64,000 bases of DNA from Toxonevra muliebris (lineage: Eukaryota; Arthropoda; Insecta; Diptera; Pallopteridae). Below, in pieces: positions 48,764 through 60,755 of this stretch. Both the position numbers and the translations under genes were made by a program. The notes beneath the pieces are model-generated. The model ran no database searches. It had not been told where the DNA came from and was given only the letters and a program-made list of their open reading frames with translations. The stretch spans positions 7,454,708 to 7,518,707 of the forward strand of contig OY829329.1 of assembly GCA_963691655.1 (NCBI GenBank), given 5' to 3'. How positions within the stretch are numbered: position 1 is the first letter of the stretch; every line of letters starts with the position of its first letter.

Positions 48764-51700
48764 AAGGTATGCAAAACTAACTGCTAGTTAATCCTATAAC
48801 TCGTGAAAAGAGGAGGGTACTTAATTGAAATTTTTAAATACGATTTTATGGCAAATTTTTTTTATTTTATGAGCCTTGCAGAAAACGAGTGATATGTAGG
48901 TGTGGCATCTCCCATGCAAACATTATAATAAAAAAGTTCAGAAATATCAAACATATTTAAAAATATGGCTAGTGGCCAGCAATTTTTATTGTATATTACA
49001 AAAGCATGTGGTCCATCGTGCCAACTATTCCTTTGGTTTTGTTTTAATATTGAATAATTTCCTCTTTGCTTTTTGGGCTATAATTGCTGTCATTATTATG
49101 TTGAGTGTAAATACTACGGTCTTGGCTATGTTTGGCAAGTAAGAACAAAGTATAATGTTTTCTCAGAGGCCTAACAGTAATTAGATACGGCAAATGAAAT
49201 TCCATTTGTTCCTGCTGCTGAAAACATGTATCGGCTGATTCCCCGTTTCTCTAAACAGTTCTTGAAAGACCGCAAACTTAGTTGCCTCAGCGCGACGACG
49301 ACTGCAAGCAATCGTTATGTTGTTATTGAAGTAATTTTCTTTTTCCTTGCGAATAAATAGTCATTGCTCATAAAACTGTAAACAAACCTAATTTTTCCTT
49401 TAGATTCTTAAGTTTTGCAGAAACTAAAAATTCGATGAAGTGTATGTAGACTTTTGTCCCTCACTGTATATCTTTTTATTTCCACTACTTGTAACTCAAT
49501 TTTCTAATAAACTTTTAATGTGATGATTGTGAAATTTGCATGCATTTTCTATGCAAATATATATGGTATATTAGTTTTTTGATATGTTAAAAGTAAGTAC
49601 ACATAGTAAACTTTCAGACCTAAAAAAAAGTCGCAACTAAAAAGCGGGTGGATATTATGAATTCTGATGATGATGATAGCCAAATTAATATATATTCTAT
49701 AAAACCATTATTACTTTTACTAAATTAAATATGTTTTGGCTTTACACAGTTGAACATAAAAAAATAAGGATATAAAACAAGGTGTGACTGTATAATCAAA
49801 TATAAAATCCTGTGCAGCAAAAAACATAAAAATAATCGATTTCAGGTGAAATTGAGAGCAACACAGAGAAACAAAAAAAAAAAGAAGAAAAAAAAACATA
49901 TAATGGAACAGGTGGTGTTTTGGTTTTAATATAAGAAAACAGTTGCAATAAAATACCCAAAACAAAAGAACCTCGTGGGCATGGGTTGCTTTCTTTTTTG
50001 CTATTTCATATTTACAAATGTGGAGCAAAAGTGGAATACGGAATTCTTCTGCAACACAATAAATTTAAGACCGAAATCTAAAGATGATAAAATATTTGAA
50101 GAAAACTGCATTTAAAATTGCTGTATCTTAATAAAAATAAAGGAATGAATAAATGGGCACAATGGGATTACTTGTTTAGTAAAACTCACCATTCGGCTGA
50201 ACCAATGAATTTGACTAGAGACCGAAAAAAAAAATTAAGTTGTTTGTAAATTTTTTTTAGACTACAAAATCTTACACACGTCAGAAAGTTTTGCATTTGA
50301 TTGAATATATTTTCATTTAATTAAAATCAAATGTTTCTGAAGTGTACTGCTTACAGGACATCGGATTTATCTGGGTCAAATAAAAACGTATTGCCAACTG
50401 TAAATCATTCTCCTAATGTAAAAGTTTTTGGAGTAGTTAGAATGTTTGGATTTGCCAAGATTATATTACTAGAAGGGTTGAGTGGAGGCGGAAAACCCGA
50501 AATATGTGACATAGAAAAGCGTGACATCGACTTTGAACCGACTCTATGAGCACAAAATTAATTTAAAGTTTCAAAACGATATTGCCCTTTGCCATATGGC
50601 CAATTCATATAGCTTGTAACCAATTATTCAATTAACCTAAACATGTCCTCTTCTAATTCAGGTCACATTCATGCGAAATTGTATTGCTTTCATAGTAGGT
50701 AACAGCATCCAGACTATTTCAGAGTTAAAATCAATAAATTATGCGGACTATTACGAATCGTAGTCAAAGCGTCATTAATAAAAATGCCGTACGAGTTATT
50801 TGTATAAATATAGAAGAGCCCTTTGTCCCCCGCAAATAAGTTCTCTTCCCTCTCTTACTCTCTCTTCAAACAAAATTATCTATTTGTTTCGTGCGGTCAA
50901 TTGTCCTGGTTGCGGTACAATTTTTGAATGCATCCTACTGCAATCTCGTTACCACATCAGCTTTCGTGTTCCCTGTATCGCAAATATTTAAGCAAACCTT
51001 AAATTAGGTTTAGTTCCGTGTACAACTTTTATTATTTTCTCAAAAAATAGCACGCATCCTGACACTAATGCTATAGGTCTAAAATCTTTTATTTCACTTT
51101 GCATGTTTTTAGTTGCATTTATTATTTAATACAGGAAAGTCGAAAAGTCAATTTGAACACAATGTCATTCCGGTTGCGGTGAACAATTTAATTCAAGGAA
51201 CGTGTATTCAAAATTTTCTTTGTTTGAAAGTGTAAGACCTACTACTTATCGTATTATATTCTAAGATTGGGTTTTTTAAGTACAGCTTTATGAGTCGGTA
51301 TTTAATGTTTAATAATTTTATGCATATATCTTGATACAAAGTTTAATCATTAAAAATTCAATAACAATATATCTTATAAACATAGAGGCGCTCGTTACTT
51401 AGAGTCACAGAAAACAATTAAATAATTTTAGTATTATAAATACATATCGTGTTTTTCTATATTGTGAATTTTACTTAATAATGATGCTGTTGTTGATATC
51501 AAGGTCATCGTTGTTAGTCACGTGTTGTTGTAAACATAATTATTTTATACATTAAATAGTTTGAGCATCAACAATAACTACGAATAAATACATATATTTA
51601 GCAAAACAATGACTTGAGAAAAAACTGGTTTTACGGGTATGTATTTACGAAGGTGAATATCAGGGGAATTTTTCTTGAATAACTTTTCTTATTCAAGTTT

Positions 51701-52381
51701 TGATTTAAGATTGTGAATAATTGTTTTGTTAAATTTAATAAGATTTTTTTTTTTATTTTTTTTTTTTTTTGCAAGTTCAAGTTAATTTTTTTAATTAATT
51801 AGTTATTAATATTATTTTTGTTTTAAACATTTTTTTATCGGTACAGATAAGCCTATTGAGACCCAGAAAACTCTGAGAGTAGTGTATGGTGCACGCAACA
51901 ATCAGCAAGGGTAGTATAAAATACTTTCAGTGGGAAAGTTTAGAGGGAATGGGTCATGTTGCAGCTGAATGTAATATAAAAGCTAAAAGCATCAAATTTG
52001 AACAGAACAGAAAAAAAAAACTAATGAGTCTCTTCTGCACTCGTCACATGATGTGATAACATACTTTACGTATTATGTATTCGTTATAAAAGTTTTCGTT
52101 TTTATATTCCAAAAAGGGTGAAGTCCATGTGCTTTTTTTAAATTTTCATATTTTATTTTTAAAGCATTTTCTTCGCTTTTTGCATGTCTACATCGCCTAA
52201 TGTTGATATTATTTTACAATTCTAATTCGGAAAGAATAAACTATATACTATGTAATAAAAATATAATGAATAAAAACAATTTTTGATATACTTATTCCAC
52301 TAATTCCATTGGCATATAACTACATTTCACAACCATTTTTTATATATAAATTATTTTTTGCATACTTTTGGGCTTGTTGTG
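48764..52381. other. Non-coding AT-rich region
   Basis: No exon or transposon coding recognised. A good minus-strand donor (GCCGAATG then GTGAGT) at 50190 could belong to a non-coding exon upstream of the RluA coding exon, but nothing else supports it. There are long poly-T tracts near 51.75 kb. Confidence 0.4.
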
Positions 52382-52805
52382 TCCTATTTTTAAAGATTAA
52401 AAATTCACCTATCTTAATCAGTTTCTTTTAATGACAAGACAGCATATTTTCGGGGTTCAATTCTCCACCCTTCACCTGACGGTACGAAAGTTTAACATAA
52501 CCACCACTATATTTACATACAAAATAATAAAAGTGCTGTATATTTTCAGGTTCCTATTTTTAATATTAAAAATTCACCTTTCTTAATCTGTTTCTATTAA
52601 TAATAACACAGCGGTACGAAAGCTTAACATAGCAGGCACTATATTTACACACAAAATAATAAATGTGCAGCATATTTTCAGGGTCCTATTAAAAATTCAC
52701 CATTCTTAATCTGTTTATTCTAATAACAAGGCAGCATACTTTCGGGGTGCAATTCACCACCCTTCTCCTGGTGGTTCGAAAGTTTAACAAAACCGCCACT
52801 ACATT
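52382..52805 (+). repeat. Tandem array of three diverged units of about 130-170 bp
   Basis: Units start at 52382, 52553 and 52684, each opening with CCTATT...AAAAATTCACC and containing CTTAATCTGTTT, GGTACGAAAG-type and AACATAACC-type words, then ATATTTTCAGG at the unit junction. Unit 2 lacks about 35 bp present in units 1 and 3 (the CGGGGTTCAATTC segment). Non-coding. Confidence 0.8.
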
Positions 52806-55562
52806 TTTTATTTATTTACACACACTTACAAACTCACACATACTATGAAACCTCACACGACACCTTTATTGATGTGATAACATCTTTACTGGTGGGGGGT
52901 ATTTCATAAATTTCCAGGTCACACGTCGTTCCATGTAATGCTTTCTATGTAATTCGTTCCAGTTCACACTTTTCGTTTTTTTCTTTGCAAAACATTTTTA
53001 TTTTCCAATATACTTTAAGCCTAAAAATATGCAATATATATTTTATATATCAAAAATGGTTGGGTATTATAATTATAACAAAAATGTTTGGGTATTATAA
53101 TTAAAAACCAAATTAGAAATTGGAAAATATGAGAGGTATTTGAAAAGTGAGCAAGGCAGCTCCCAAAATATCTAAAACTGTATATATTCGGAACTAAGGT
53201 TTTACCATTCTCTATTATTAATACGACCACTATGCTAAAAATCTACCACTCCATAAATTTAAAATTAGTGCCAGTTTTAGGTAAGGATGATTTATGACCT
53301 CTATAACCCCGTCGAGCTCAAAATTAACACATCGAAATCTATTAAAAACGATTCTCGAAACCCCGCAGTGTCGAATAGCGTTACTACGTTCTAAATAATT
53401 TTTAAAACATAATTTTACAAATGAAATTGTTATTTCTGCTACATCAATTAGACTAATTAAGTTGAAGAGTCTTCTGTCTGGTACACAGAAAATCATCAGA
53501 AATCTAATTTTATTTTGAATATTTCAAAAAAATTTATGTAAAACTTTGTACACGCATGAAATATTTTATGCGCGCATTTACAAAATAAATATCGAAGAGA
53601 TAAAGAGCTCTTTGGTACAACATAAGTATATACTTACATATACATATACATACACATATTCTAAGTATATGTTTTTGTTTCTTACGCTAATGCTAATTTT
53701 CAAAGTAAAATTACTTAACGCTCGAAAAATTAAAGCTATTTTTAGTTGCACACATAAATATGTAAAAAAAAGTAAAGGTTGTGTAGAGAGTATTTATTAT
53801 TTTTTCAGAAGTAGATACTAGCTTAAGAAAATAAGACACAAGAAATTTACTCGAGCATTTCTGAAGAGTTTTTTTTTATACAGAGTTTTCGCTTACTTGA
53901 ATGTTGGATACGATGTTTTTTATAAAAGTAAAAGTGTGACATAAAATTAAATTAAAATCTTCAAATAATGAATACAATTATTTTAGCGAAATGCATATTT
54001 ATAAAATAATTTTAAAGTACCCACAAATTCCATAAAAAAATTAAAGAAATAGAAAAACACTTAATCAGAAATTGTAAAATTTTGCTTTGCTGAAGTAATA
54101 CGAAATTCGATTTAAATCATTTGTCTTGGAACTTATCTATCTACCTTGTAAATCGAGGGATGGGTAAATATATGTATGTGCATATGTAATTTGGTGTTGT
54201 TGCACATCATCATAATTAAATTGCAATTATACATTCGCAATTTGCTTTACACGTGACATTGAAATTCTTTTGTGTTTTTTTGCATTGAAAGAGATTTTTT
54301 TTTTTAGATAAACAATAGCAAAAATAACTTTAAGAGAAGTAACTCATAAGCTGAAAGTCGGATTTTATTTCGTTATTTCTGACCCTGACTCTGGTTTTCA
54401 AGTCACTTTTATATTTTTATTTTTATCTTTAATAATTAAAATTGAAACCGTAGTTCGAAGGTAATTGATAATTGTTTTTAATTACCTTGAAAAAAAACAT
54501 GATTGGTACAACATTGCTGATTTATTACCTAGAATTAATTAAGAACTTAAATCAATAATTTGTTCAAATTACGCAAAAATCACTCACGTGTTCAAACTAC
54601 AACATTACTCGAATCGAAATGTGTGTGAAGTCTTAGGACTTCGAGATATGTCCTGGTGGTTTTTAAAAAATATTCAAAAACTAGTTTTTTGTGATTTTCA
54701 AGAGAAAATCTGCTAGCAGACTTAATTCCAGGGCACAAAAATCTATAAGAAATCTGTTGAAAATCTTTCGTTCTTACTCTATCGCGTTGAAATAATTAGT
54801 AACAAAATTTGTCAACGTATATATTTCGGAAGTCTTCCGAAAACAGAGCATGATATGAAATTTCTTTTAGTTTCAGTACACAAAAATACATAGAAAACCA
54901 TTCCTATGTCTCATGCAAAAATGATAATCTCATAAGGAAATGGAAGATGTTGAACGGTGTGAAGAAAGCCACGCGTGGTTAATATAGCAAAGATAAAGAC
55001 ATAACTAGTCGGTAAGGTCGCGGTAACCGGGGCTATTTTTTTGCGGAAGAAATCTCTTTATGAAAAAAAAAAAAATATCAAAAGAGAACCGAACTACTCA
55101 TTGGTGTTTGCTTTGTTTCATTAGATAATACTGGGAGGTGCCGTTACTCATGACTTCTCTTTCTCTCTCTCTCATTTATTATTTACCCTCGCTTAAGCAA
55201 TGATTTTTACAACGATGAATGCAATGCTTTGGTCAATTAGTGAATTTAAAAAAACTTCCGACGCTAATATTTCTGAATTGGCTTAACCTAATAAATGTAT
55301 AGATTCTTTCGGATCCTGATGACCATTTGGAGAACTGACTGTGTGAATATACTACAACCATTATTATGGATAGATAACGAATTTCTGTTTAATCCCGTGT
55401 ACACAAATATCATATATTTATTTCAGATTATTTTTGATTAATATCTAAAATATATAATTTTATAAAGCGAGTTAGAGGAATTTGGTAGCCAGTTAGGGCA
55501 TTGCAAAGCGTTAGGTCTACTGAAAAAACCGCTACATTCTATTCTTGACTTTGCAATGTAAT
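52806..55562. other. Non-coding AT-rich region
   Basis: No supportable gene. A short direct repeat (TTGGGTATTATAATTA) occurs twice near 53057 and 53089. The remaining reading frames have no recognisable family features. Confidence 0.45.
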
Positions 55563-56672
55563 CAGTGTGGCCAACTCAGCGCTTTTCCCGCTAAACTTTG
55601 GGTTTTTTTTTTTAGATTAAAACGCGGAAAAAAATTTATTTAGCGGTCAGTGGGTTTTTTAAACTCGTTTTTTTTTCAATTTAAAAGACACTAAATGCTC
55701 CGCTAAATAATCCATTTCCTGAATAATCCTAATATTTTTTATCGAAACAATGAGCAATGACCTTATTTAAAACCAAAATTCGTAACTGAAAGTTACTCAA
55801 TTCAAAAAATTCTTTGCTTCATATAAAAAATGGATTAAAATACCAAAATTCATTTAGTAATGAAGAGAATATAAACTTTGACATCGATATGTGATAGCTA
55901 TAAATTATTCCTACAGCAGAATCCCAATAATCGCAAGGGACCAGCAATTTTTTACGAATTGCAGAGGTTTTCGATTTAACCCGATTTTGATTTAACCCTT
56001 TCACCCCGAGTTTTTCCTCAAGATCTGGTTGAGTTTCTTCAACATTTTATGCAAATATTGAAATAAATTTGGAAAAATAATATGTCCGGGACTCTTAATC
56101 CTTACAGTTATCCTTAAGTTTTCCAATGGGGCATAATGTTTGCTATAACCTTTGTAACTGTATTTTAAAGAAAACTCAAATAAAATGGAAACCGTATTTC
56201 CCATTTTACTTAATTTTTCGAACATTATTGGGATATACAATCCCAGGGTTAACGAGGTTAAGATAAAAAAATACGAATTAACTGTTTTGTAGTTTTAGGC
56301 TCTTCTCGCGTACCTTATTATAGTTCCATAGAATTTTGCTTTGCACTACGAATGATAAGGGGTTGTCAACAACCAATTTCGATTTATAAGGTTAAACAGA
56401 CTTGTATTGAAAAACAAAAATACGAATTAGCGAGGGGACCAAAATGTATAGAATTTTTGCGGATTAAAGCGATTTTTTCAAGTGACCAGCAGTTTGTTAC
56501 GAATTATTGAGATTTTCGAATTGACGGGGAAACGAATTATCGCGATTCTACTGTATATAAAAAAATTTGTATTTAACGCTTTTATAAGGAAAAAATTTAG
56601 CACTTTTTAAAGAAAATACGCGTTTTTTTCTTCATTTTAGCGGATTTTGAAAAACAAAAGTTGGCCACACTG
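55563..56672. mobile_element. hAT-type element, copy 2, carrying a nested insertion
   Basis: Its ends match copy 1 at 805-1084 (CAGTGTGGCCAACTCAGCGC, and a shared right end TTCATTTTAGCGGATTTTGA). The perfect 8-bp duplication AATGTAAT flanks it (55555-55562 and 56673-56680). The 1110-bp length is explained by a nested 640-bp element at 55914-56553. No hAT transposase coding. Confidence 0.85.
55914..56553. mobile_element. pogo-like Tc1/mariner MITE nested in hAT copy 2
   Basis: Inverted ends read CAGCAGAATCCCAATAATCG at the left and CAGTAGAATCGCGATAATTC as the complement of the right. TA lies on both sides, the Tc1/mariner target duplication. The CAGTAGAATC...ATAATCG type of end resembles pogo/Tigger elements. 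Internal copies of the GGGACCAG...TACGAATT words suggest subterminal repeats. Non-coding. Confidence 0.65.
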
Positions 56673-56680
56673 AATGTAAT

Positions 56681-59537
56681 ACATATCGATTGCTTGCAGG
56701 AGAGCCAATTTTAGATTACGAATTTATATTTTTAATTACTAAACAACGATTTCAAATGCACCTTGATTCTCTATTATTTATTAATCACAAAAACTACACA
56801 CTAGACGATTATATGTTAAAGACTTGGAAAATGCAGTTAACTAGTTTTCACCCAAAAGTGCACTTAGCACGTTTATGTGCTTAGTTTTCTCATATTCAGG
56901 GCTCTAGTATCATCTGATGATATCCTAATAAATGGCTGACAGAAACTAAATAAAACTAAAGGTATCTGACATTTCCAAGACATTTGGATCCAACATAAAA
57001 CTATAGACTCTCTTTTCTATGTATGTAAAACATTTCAGTTAATTTTAAATTATATAAGTAAATACTAATTGTATGTATAAATAAATATTAAATATATTTT
57101 TTTTTTTTGTATATTTCTTTTTTGGCTACCCAATCTTACATGAACGAGAATATACAAAAATTGTCTAATGTGTTTTTTTTTTTTGCATTGTTCTATGTCA
57201 AAAATGAATTTACATTTTTATGTTTAAGTAATTTCTAAAAACAGCGAGTACAGTATTCAAAGAAAAATCAAAATATTGAGTAAATATTATCGTTTAAAGC
57301 TAAAACCATTGAGATAAACACAAATATTTAAATTATTTAGAGGTATTAAAGCACATAAAAGTTTTTAAATTTAATTTTCAATTTTAAAATGCTTTCTAAA
57401 ATCAGACAGTGATGATGGAATGAAAAATAAATAAAGAAAACAAAGTACAAAAACAAAACATTTTTTGAATTATTTTCATATCCAAAAATTTCGTATACTG
57501 AAATACAAATAAGAGGACAACAAAAAGAAATACGAGATGGTGCTGTCAAATAGACGTTTAATATGCGTATGACAAACAAAGTGTCTGATTGTGTTTTCTA
57601 GGCTCCTGCTCTTTTCCTTTGTCAGACACAGGGTGCCTGTGCCTGTGTGTGTGTATGTTTGATCGTATACATATGAAAGAATACATATAAATATGTAAGT
57701 AGCCGCCGTCACTTTCAATTTGGCACTTGCCAAAGTATTTCAAAAAGCTTCTTTTTTTTTGTTTTTACGCTAATTTTTTTTTGTTCTTTCTTGTTGAAAA
57801 AAAAAGAACAAATGCCACAAAATACTCTAAGGCATTAGGCAGTCTTATTGTTGATTTAGTAAATTTATGATCATACCTACATACACATGTACCATGTATA
57901 TTATTTTAAATATACGAGTATATATTAATATTGTTGGTGTTTACGAATGTATGCGCTTGTTTCGAAATATTTCTATGTAAATATATTAATGTATTGTATT
58001 TTAGGTCGCCGAACAGCGTCAATTTACCGAAACGTTAGGTGTATCTTTTTGGCTAGGTACATATGTGCATTATGTGCATGTACATTTACATATATATATA
58101 TGTACGAACGAACCTGTCCATCAATGTGTGTGCATGTGTATGTTATGTCGTTTGCTGAATATCACGTCCTGGCGAGCAAAAATCTTTCATTTCGTGGAAA
58201 ATTTTAGTGTAAATATTTATTTCTATACTATTTAGTAAACAATGCTTGAGAAATTAGCTAAATGTACCTACTAAAATTGAATAATATTTTACGAAATTTT
58301 CTGATGTCTCTCTTTTTCTTTCCTACACAGTTTTTATTTTGATATTTCTACGCATTGTTAGAAATTTGGTGATTTTTCTACTAGAATTAGTGTTTTTGAT
58401 GATCTGAAAGCATTTTTTATGTTTAAAATTATGGTTTTTTATTTCACTTAGCGTGGTTAATACGCAGGCCGGGATTTTCATGCAGAGTTTGATTGTAAGC
58501 GAAAGAGGAAAGACGAAAGGGGAAAAGGTCACACACGGCCGTACCGTCGATATTTTTTTGGTTTCTCTTCATACTTTTTTATATTTATTGTTTTAATGTT
58601 GTTGTTTGAGGAACGTTAATCCGAAATAAGCGAAAAATCAACACAAAATATTGCCATGTCTAAATGTTGACGAAAATCACAAAGATTAATTAGAAATCTC
58701 TGCTTTGAAACTTCGTCTTGTGTAAAATATACACACATAATTTCTGTCCTTCATCAAAATTTAAAAATTTTTAGTTGGTTTTTTTTTTTAAATATAGTAT
58801 ATAAATTACACAGTGCAACAGTAAATATCAAGTGGCGAATATATAACTTTTTAAGGGTAATTCGAGGTTGCTGATTCCGGCCCAAAACCAAAAAAAAAAA
58901 AATAAGTTTCGATCTTGTTTGCCATATATTATATTGATCCCGCGTATACCAAAATTATGGATTTTGGCTCCCATAGCGTGAATCTAGGAAAATCTGAGTA
59001 CAGGGTCGTAATCAGAGACCTTGAATTATCCTTATCCATTCGCTATTTGAAACGTAAAATTGTTGCACAGTGTCATTAATGTAATATATGAAACATTGAA
59101 ATGTTTCGACATTTATACAACTGCATAAAATATAATAAAAGAAATTTGTCTCCTTTCTCCGTATGTTAGAACTAAAGCTGTATGACCGTCACATTTAGCT
59201 TTATCGCTGCTCTGGCAGCACTAGGATATGGACTATTAGGACGTTGAACAATTTTGTGGTTCTAATGATAGTAAAATAGAAAAAACATAATGCCTTTTCT
59301 GGATTACAGAACTGATTCGAATACGCAAATCGGTAGATTCTCTGATAATCAAGACTCATTCACCTGGGAGTAGTAAGTGACGAAAAGCGATTCTGGAGAA
59401 TTTATAAAATAAAAAAATCAACACAATTATAAATAGGTCCGAAATGAAATCCCCGGGAAAATTTGTTTCTGAATGCTGAATGCTAGGTGTTATTCACTGA
59501 CTCGTGTAATGTATACAAAATGACAATTTTACATACC
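56681..59537. other. Non-coding AT-rich region
   Basis: No exon seen. It contains poly-T tracts, a short CTGTGCCTGTGTGTGTGT-like tract near 57640 and TATG-type simple sequence near 58090. Confidence 0.45.
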
Positions 59538-59919
59538 GTCAATTCAGAGGTAAAACTCATTAAGTAACGCAATTGAAAAATAGAGAAAATTATAATTGTG
59601 TAATATAAAACATAATAATAAAAATTTAAAATTGGTTTGACCAAAAATCATAAAGTAAATTAAATTTAAAAATTTGTTTTTAAAAATTCTCTTTCTGTGA
59701 GTGTTTTCGTAATATACATAGATATTCAGCCCTATTCTAAATGTTCCCACAGTGAAACTCCCGGAAAAATTTGTTCCTTTTCTTTATTTTCCTATAGAAA
59801 TATGGGGGAAAGAAACAAATTCTCCCGGGAGTTTCATTGTGGGAATATTTAGAATAGGTCGGATTATAATAAAAAACCAATTCTTACCAAATCCTAGCGA
59901 GTTTTACCTCTGAACCGAC
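59538..59919. repeat. MITE-like element with CAGAGGTAAAACTC ends
   Basis: The left end GTCAATTCAGAGGTAAAACT has an inverted partner at 59899-59919 (GTCGGTTCAGAGGTAAAACT as complement). A separate foldback (59731-59858) is nested inside. No matching target duplication was found. Confidence 0.6.
59731..59858. repeat. 128-bp foldback element
   Basis: Arms 59731-59779 and 59810-59858 are near-perfect inverted copies (CCTATTCTAAATGTTCCCAC, and GAAACTCCCGG with partner CCGGGAGTTTC). The loop is about 30 bp. A partial relative of the same arm (CCCCGGGAAAATTTGTTTC) lies at about 59450. Confidence 0.85.
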
Positions 59920-60139
59920 AATGGCTTTGTGTAAATGAAAATAGTTCCATCAAAAACATTAAATTTTTTTTTTTTAATTAATCCACATATAATGATTACA
60001 ATGAATAAAATTGTCTAATTCGTTATATTTTTTGCTTTGTTTTAATGATTTGTAAAATAATTATTTAGAAATAAAAATAAAAAAACAATTTTAATAAACA
60101 CTTGTATAGTAACTTTTTATAGCTTATCCAACCAAAGTA

Positions 60140-60755
60140 CTGTAATCCCTCAATTATGCGAACAAATTAAGGCGAGAGGTGTTCGTAACTCTTTAGCACT
60201 GATCCACAAAAGAATGAAAATAAATGAATGAAATGCACAGCACTGAACTAGCACCCATAGATCCGGGCGCAGCACTCAATTTCTTGAAGGAGACTTATAA
60301 ATGAAAAATCTTAAGACAGATTAGACAAGATAAAGAAAAGGGACGTACAATAGATTTTATAGGCCGCGGTATAACAACAATAACCTCTAACAATACAACA
60401 ATAACACTAAAGTGTCTTTAATATCAAAAACAATAGCCGGATTTCTTTAAACGCGTAAATGCCTCGTTAATTTTATAAACTGTATAAACACGTAAGCTTA
60501 CTGTCAAATTTCATATAATTGTTGACAAGTTTACACAATTTACGTGTTAACGAGTTTATAGGAATCCGCTTAATTAGTTTTGAATACTTTTTTTTTAATT
60601 TTTCGCCTTCACCCTGCCAAAGGACTTGTTAAAAAATTCATGGAAACAGGTTGTTCACATAATAGGGTTTGTTCACTCTTTACAACCTCATGTGTTAGAA
60701 TTTTGTTTGCGGTTTACTGGTTCATATGGCTGTTCGTATAATCGAGCAGCTACTG
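60140..60755. mobile_element. Second pogo-like MITE
   Basis: Ends CTGTAATCCCTCAATTATGC and CAGTAGCTGCTCGATTATAC (complement of the right end), flanked by TA on both sides. They resemble the ends of the nested element at 55914. 616 bp, non-coding, and it contains a smaller inverted-repeat element at 60435-60570. Confidence 0.6.
60435..60570. repeat. Small inverted-repeat element nested in the pogo-like MITE
   Basis: AGCCGGATTTCTTTAAAC at the left is the imperfect complement of GTTTATAGGAATCCGCT at the right. A second pair of related words (ACACGTAA and TTTACGTGTT) lies inside. Confidence 0.5.

Noticed and set aside
53230..53496. 88-residue minus-strand frame
   Set aside because: No motif or neighbouring exon; amino-acid pattern fits chance in AT-rich DNA.
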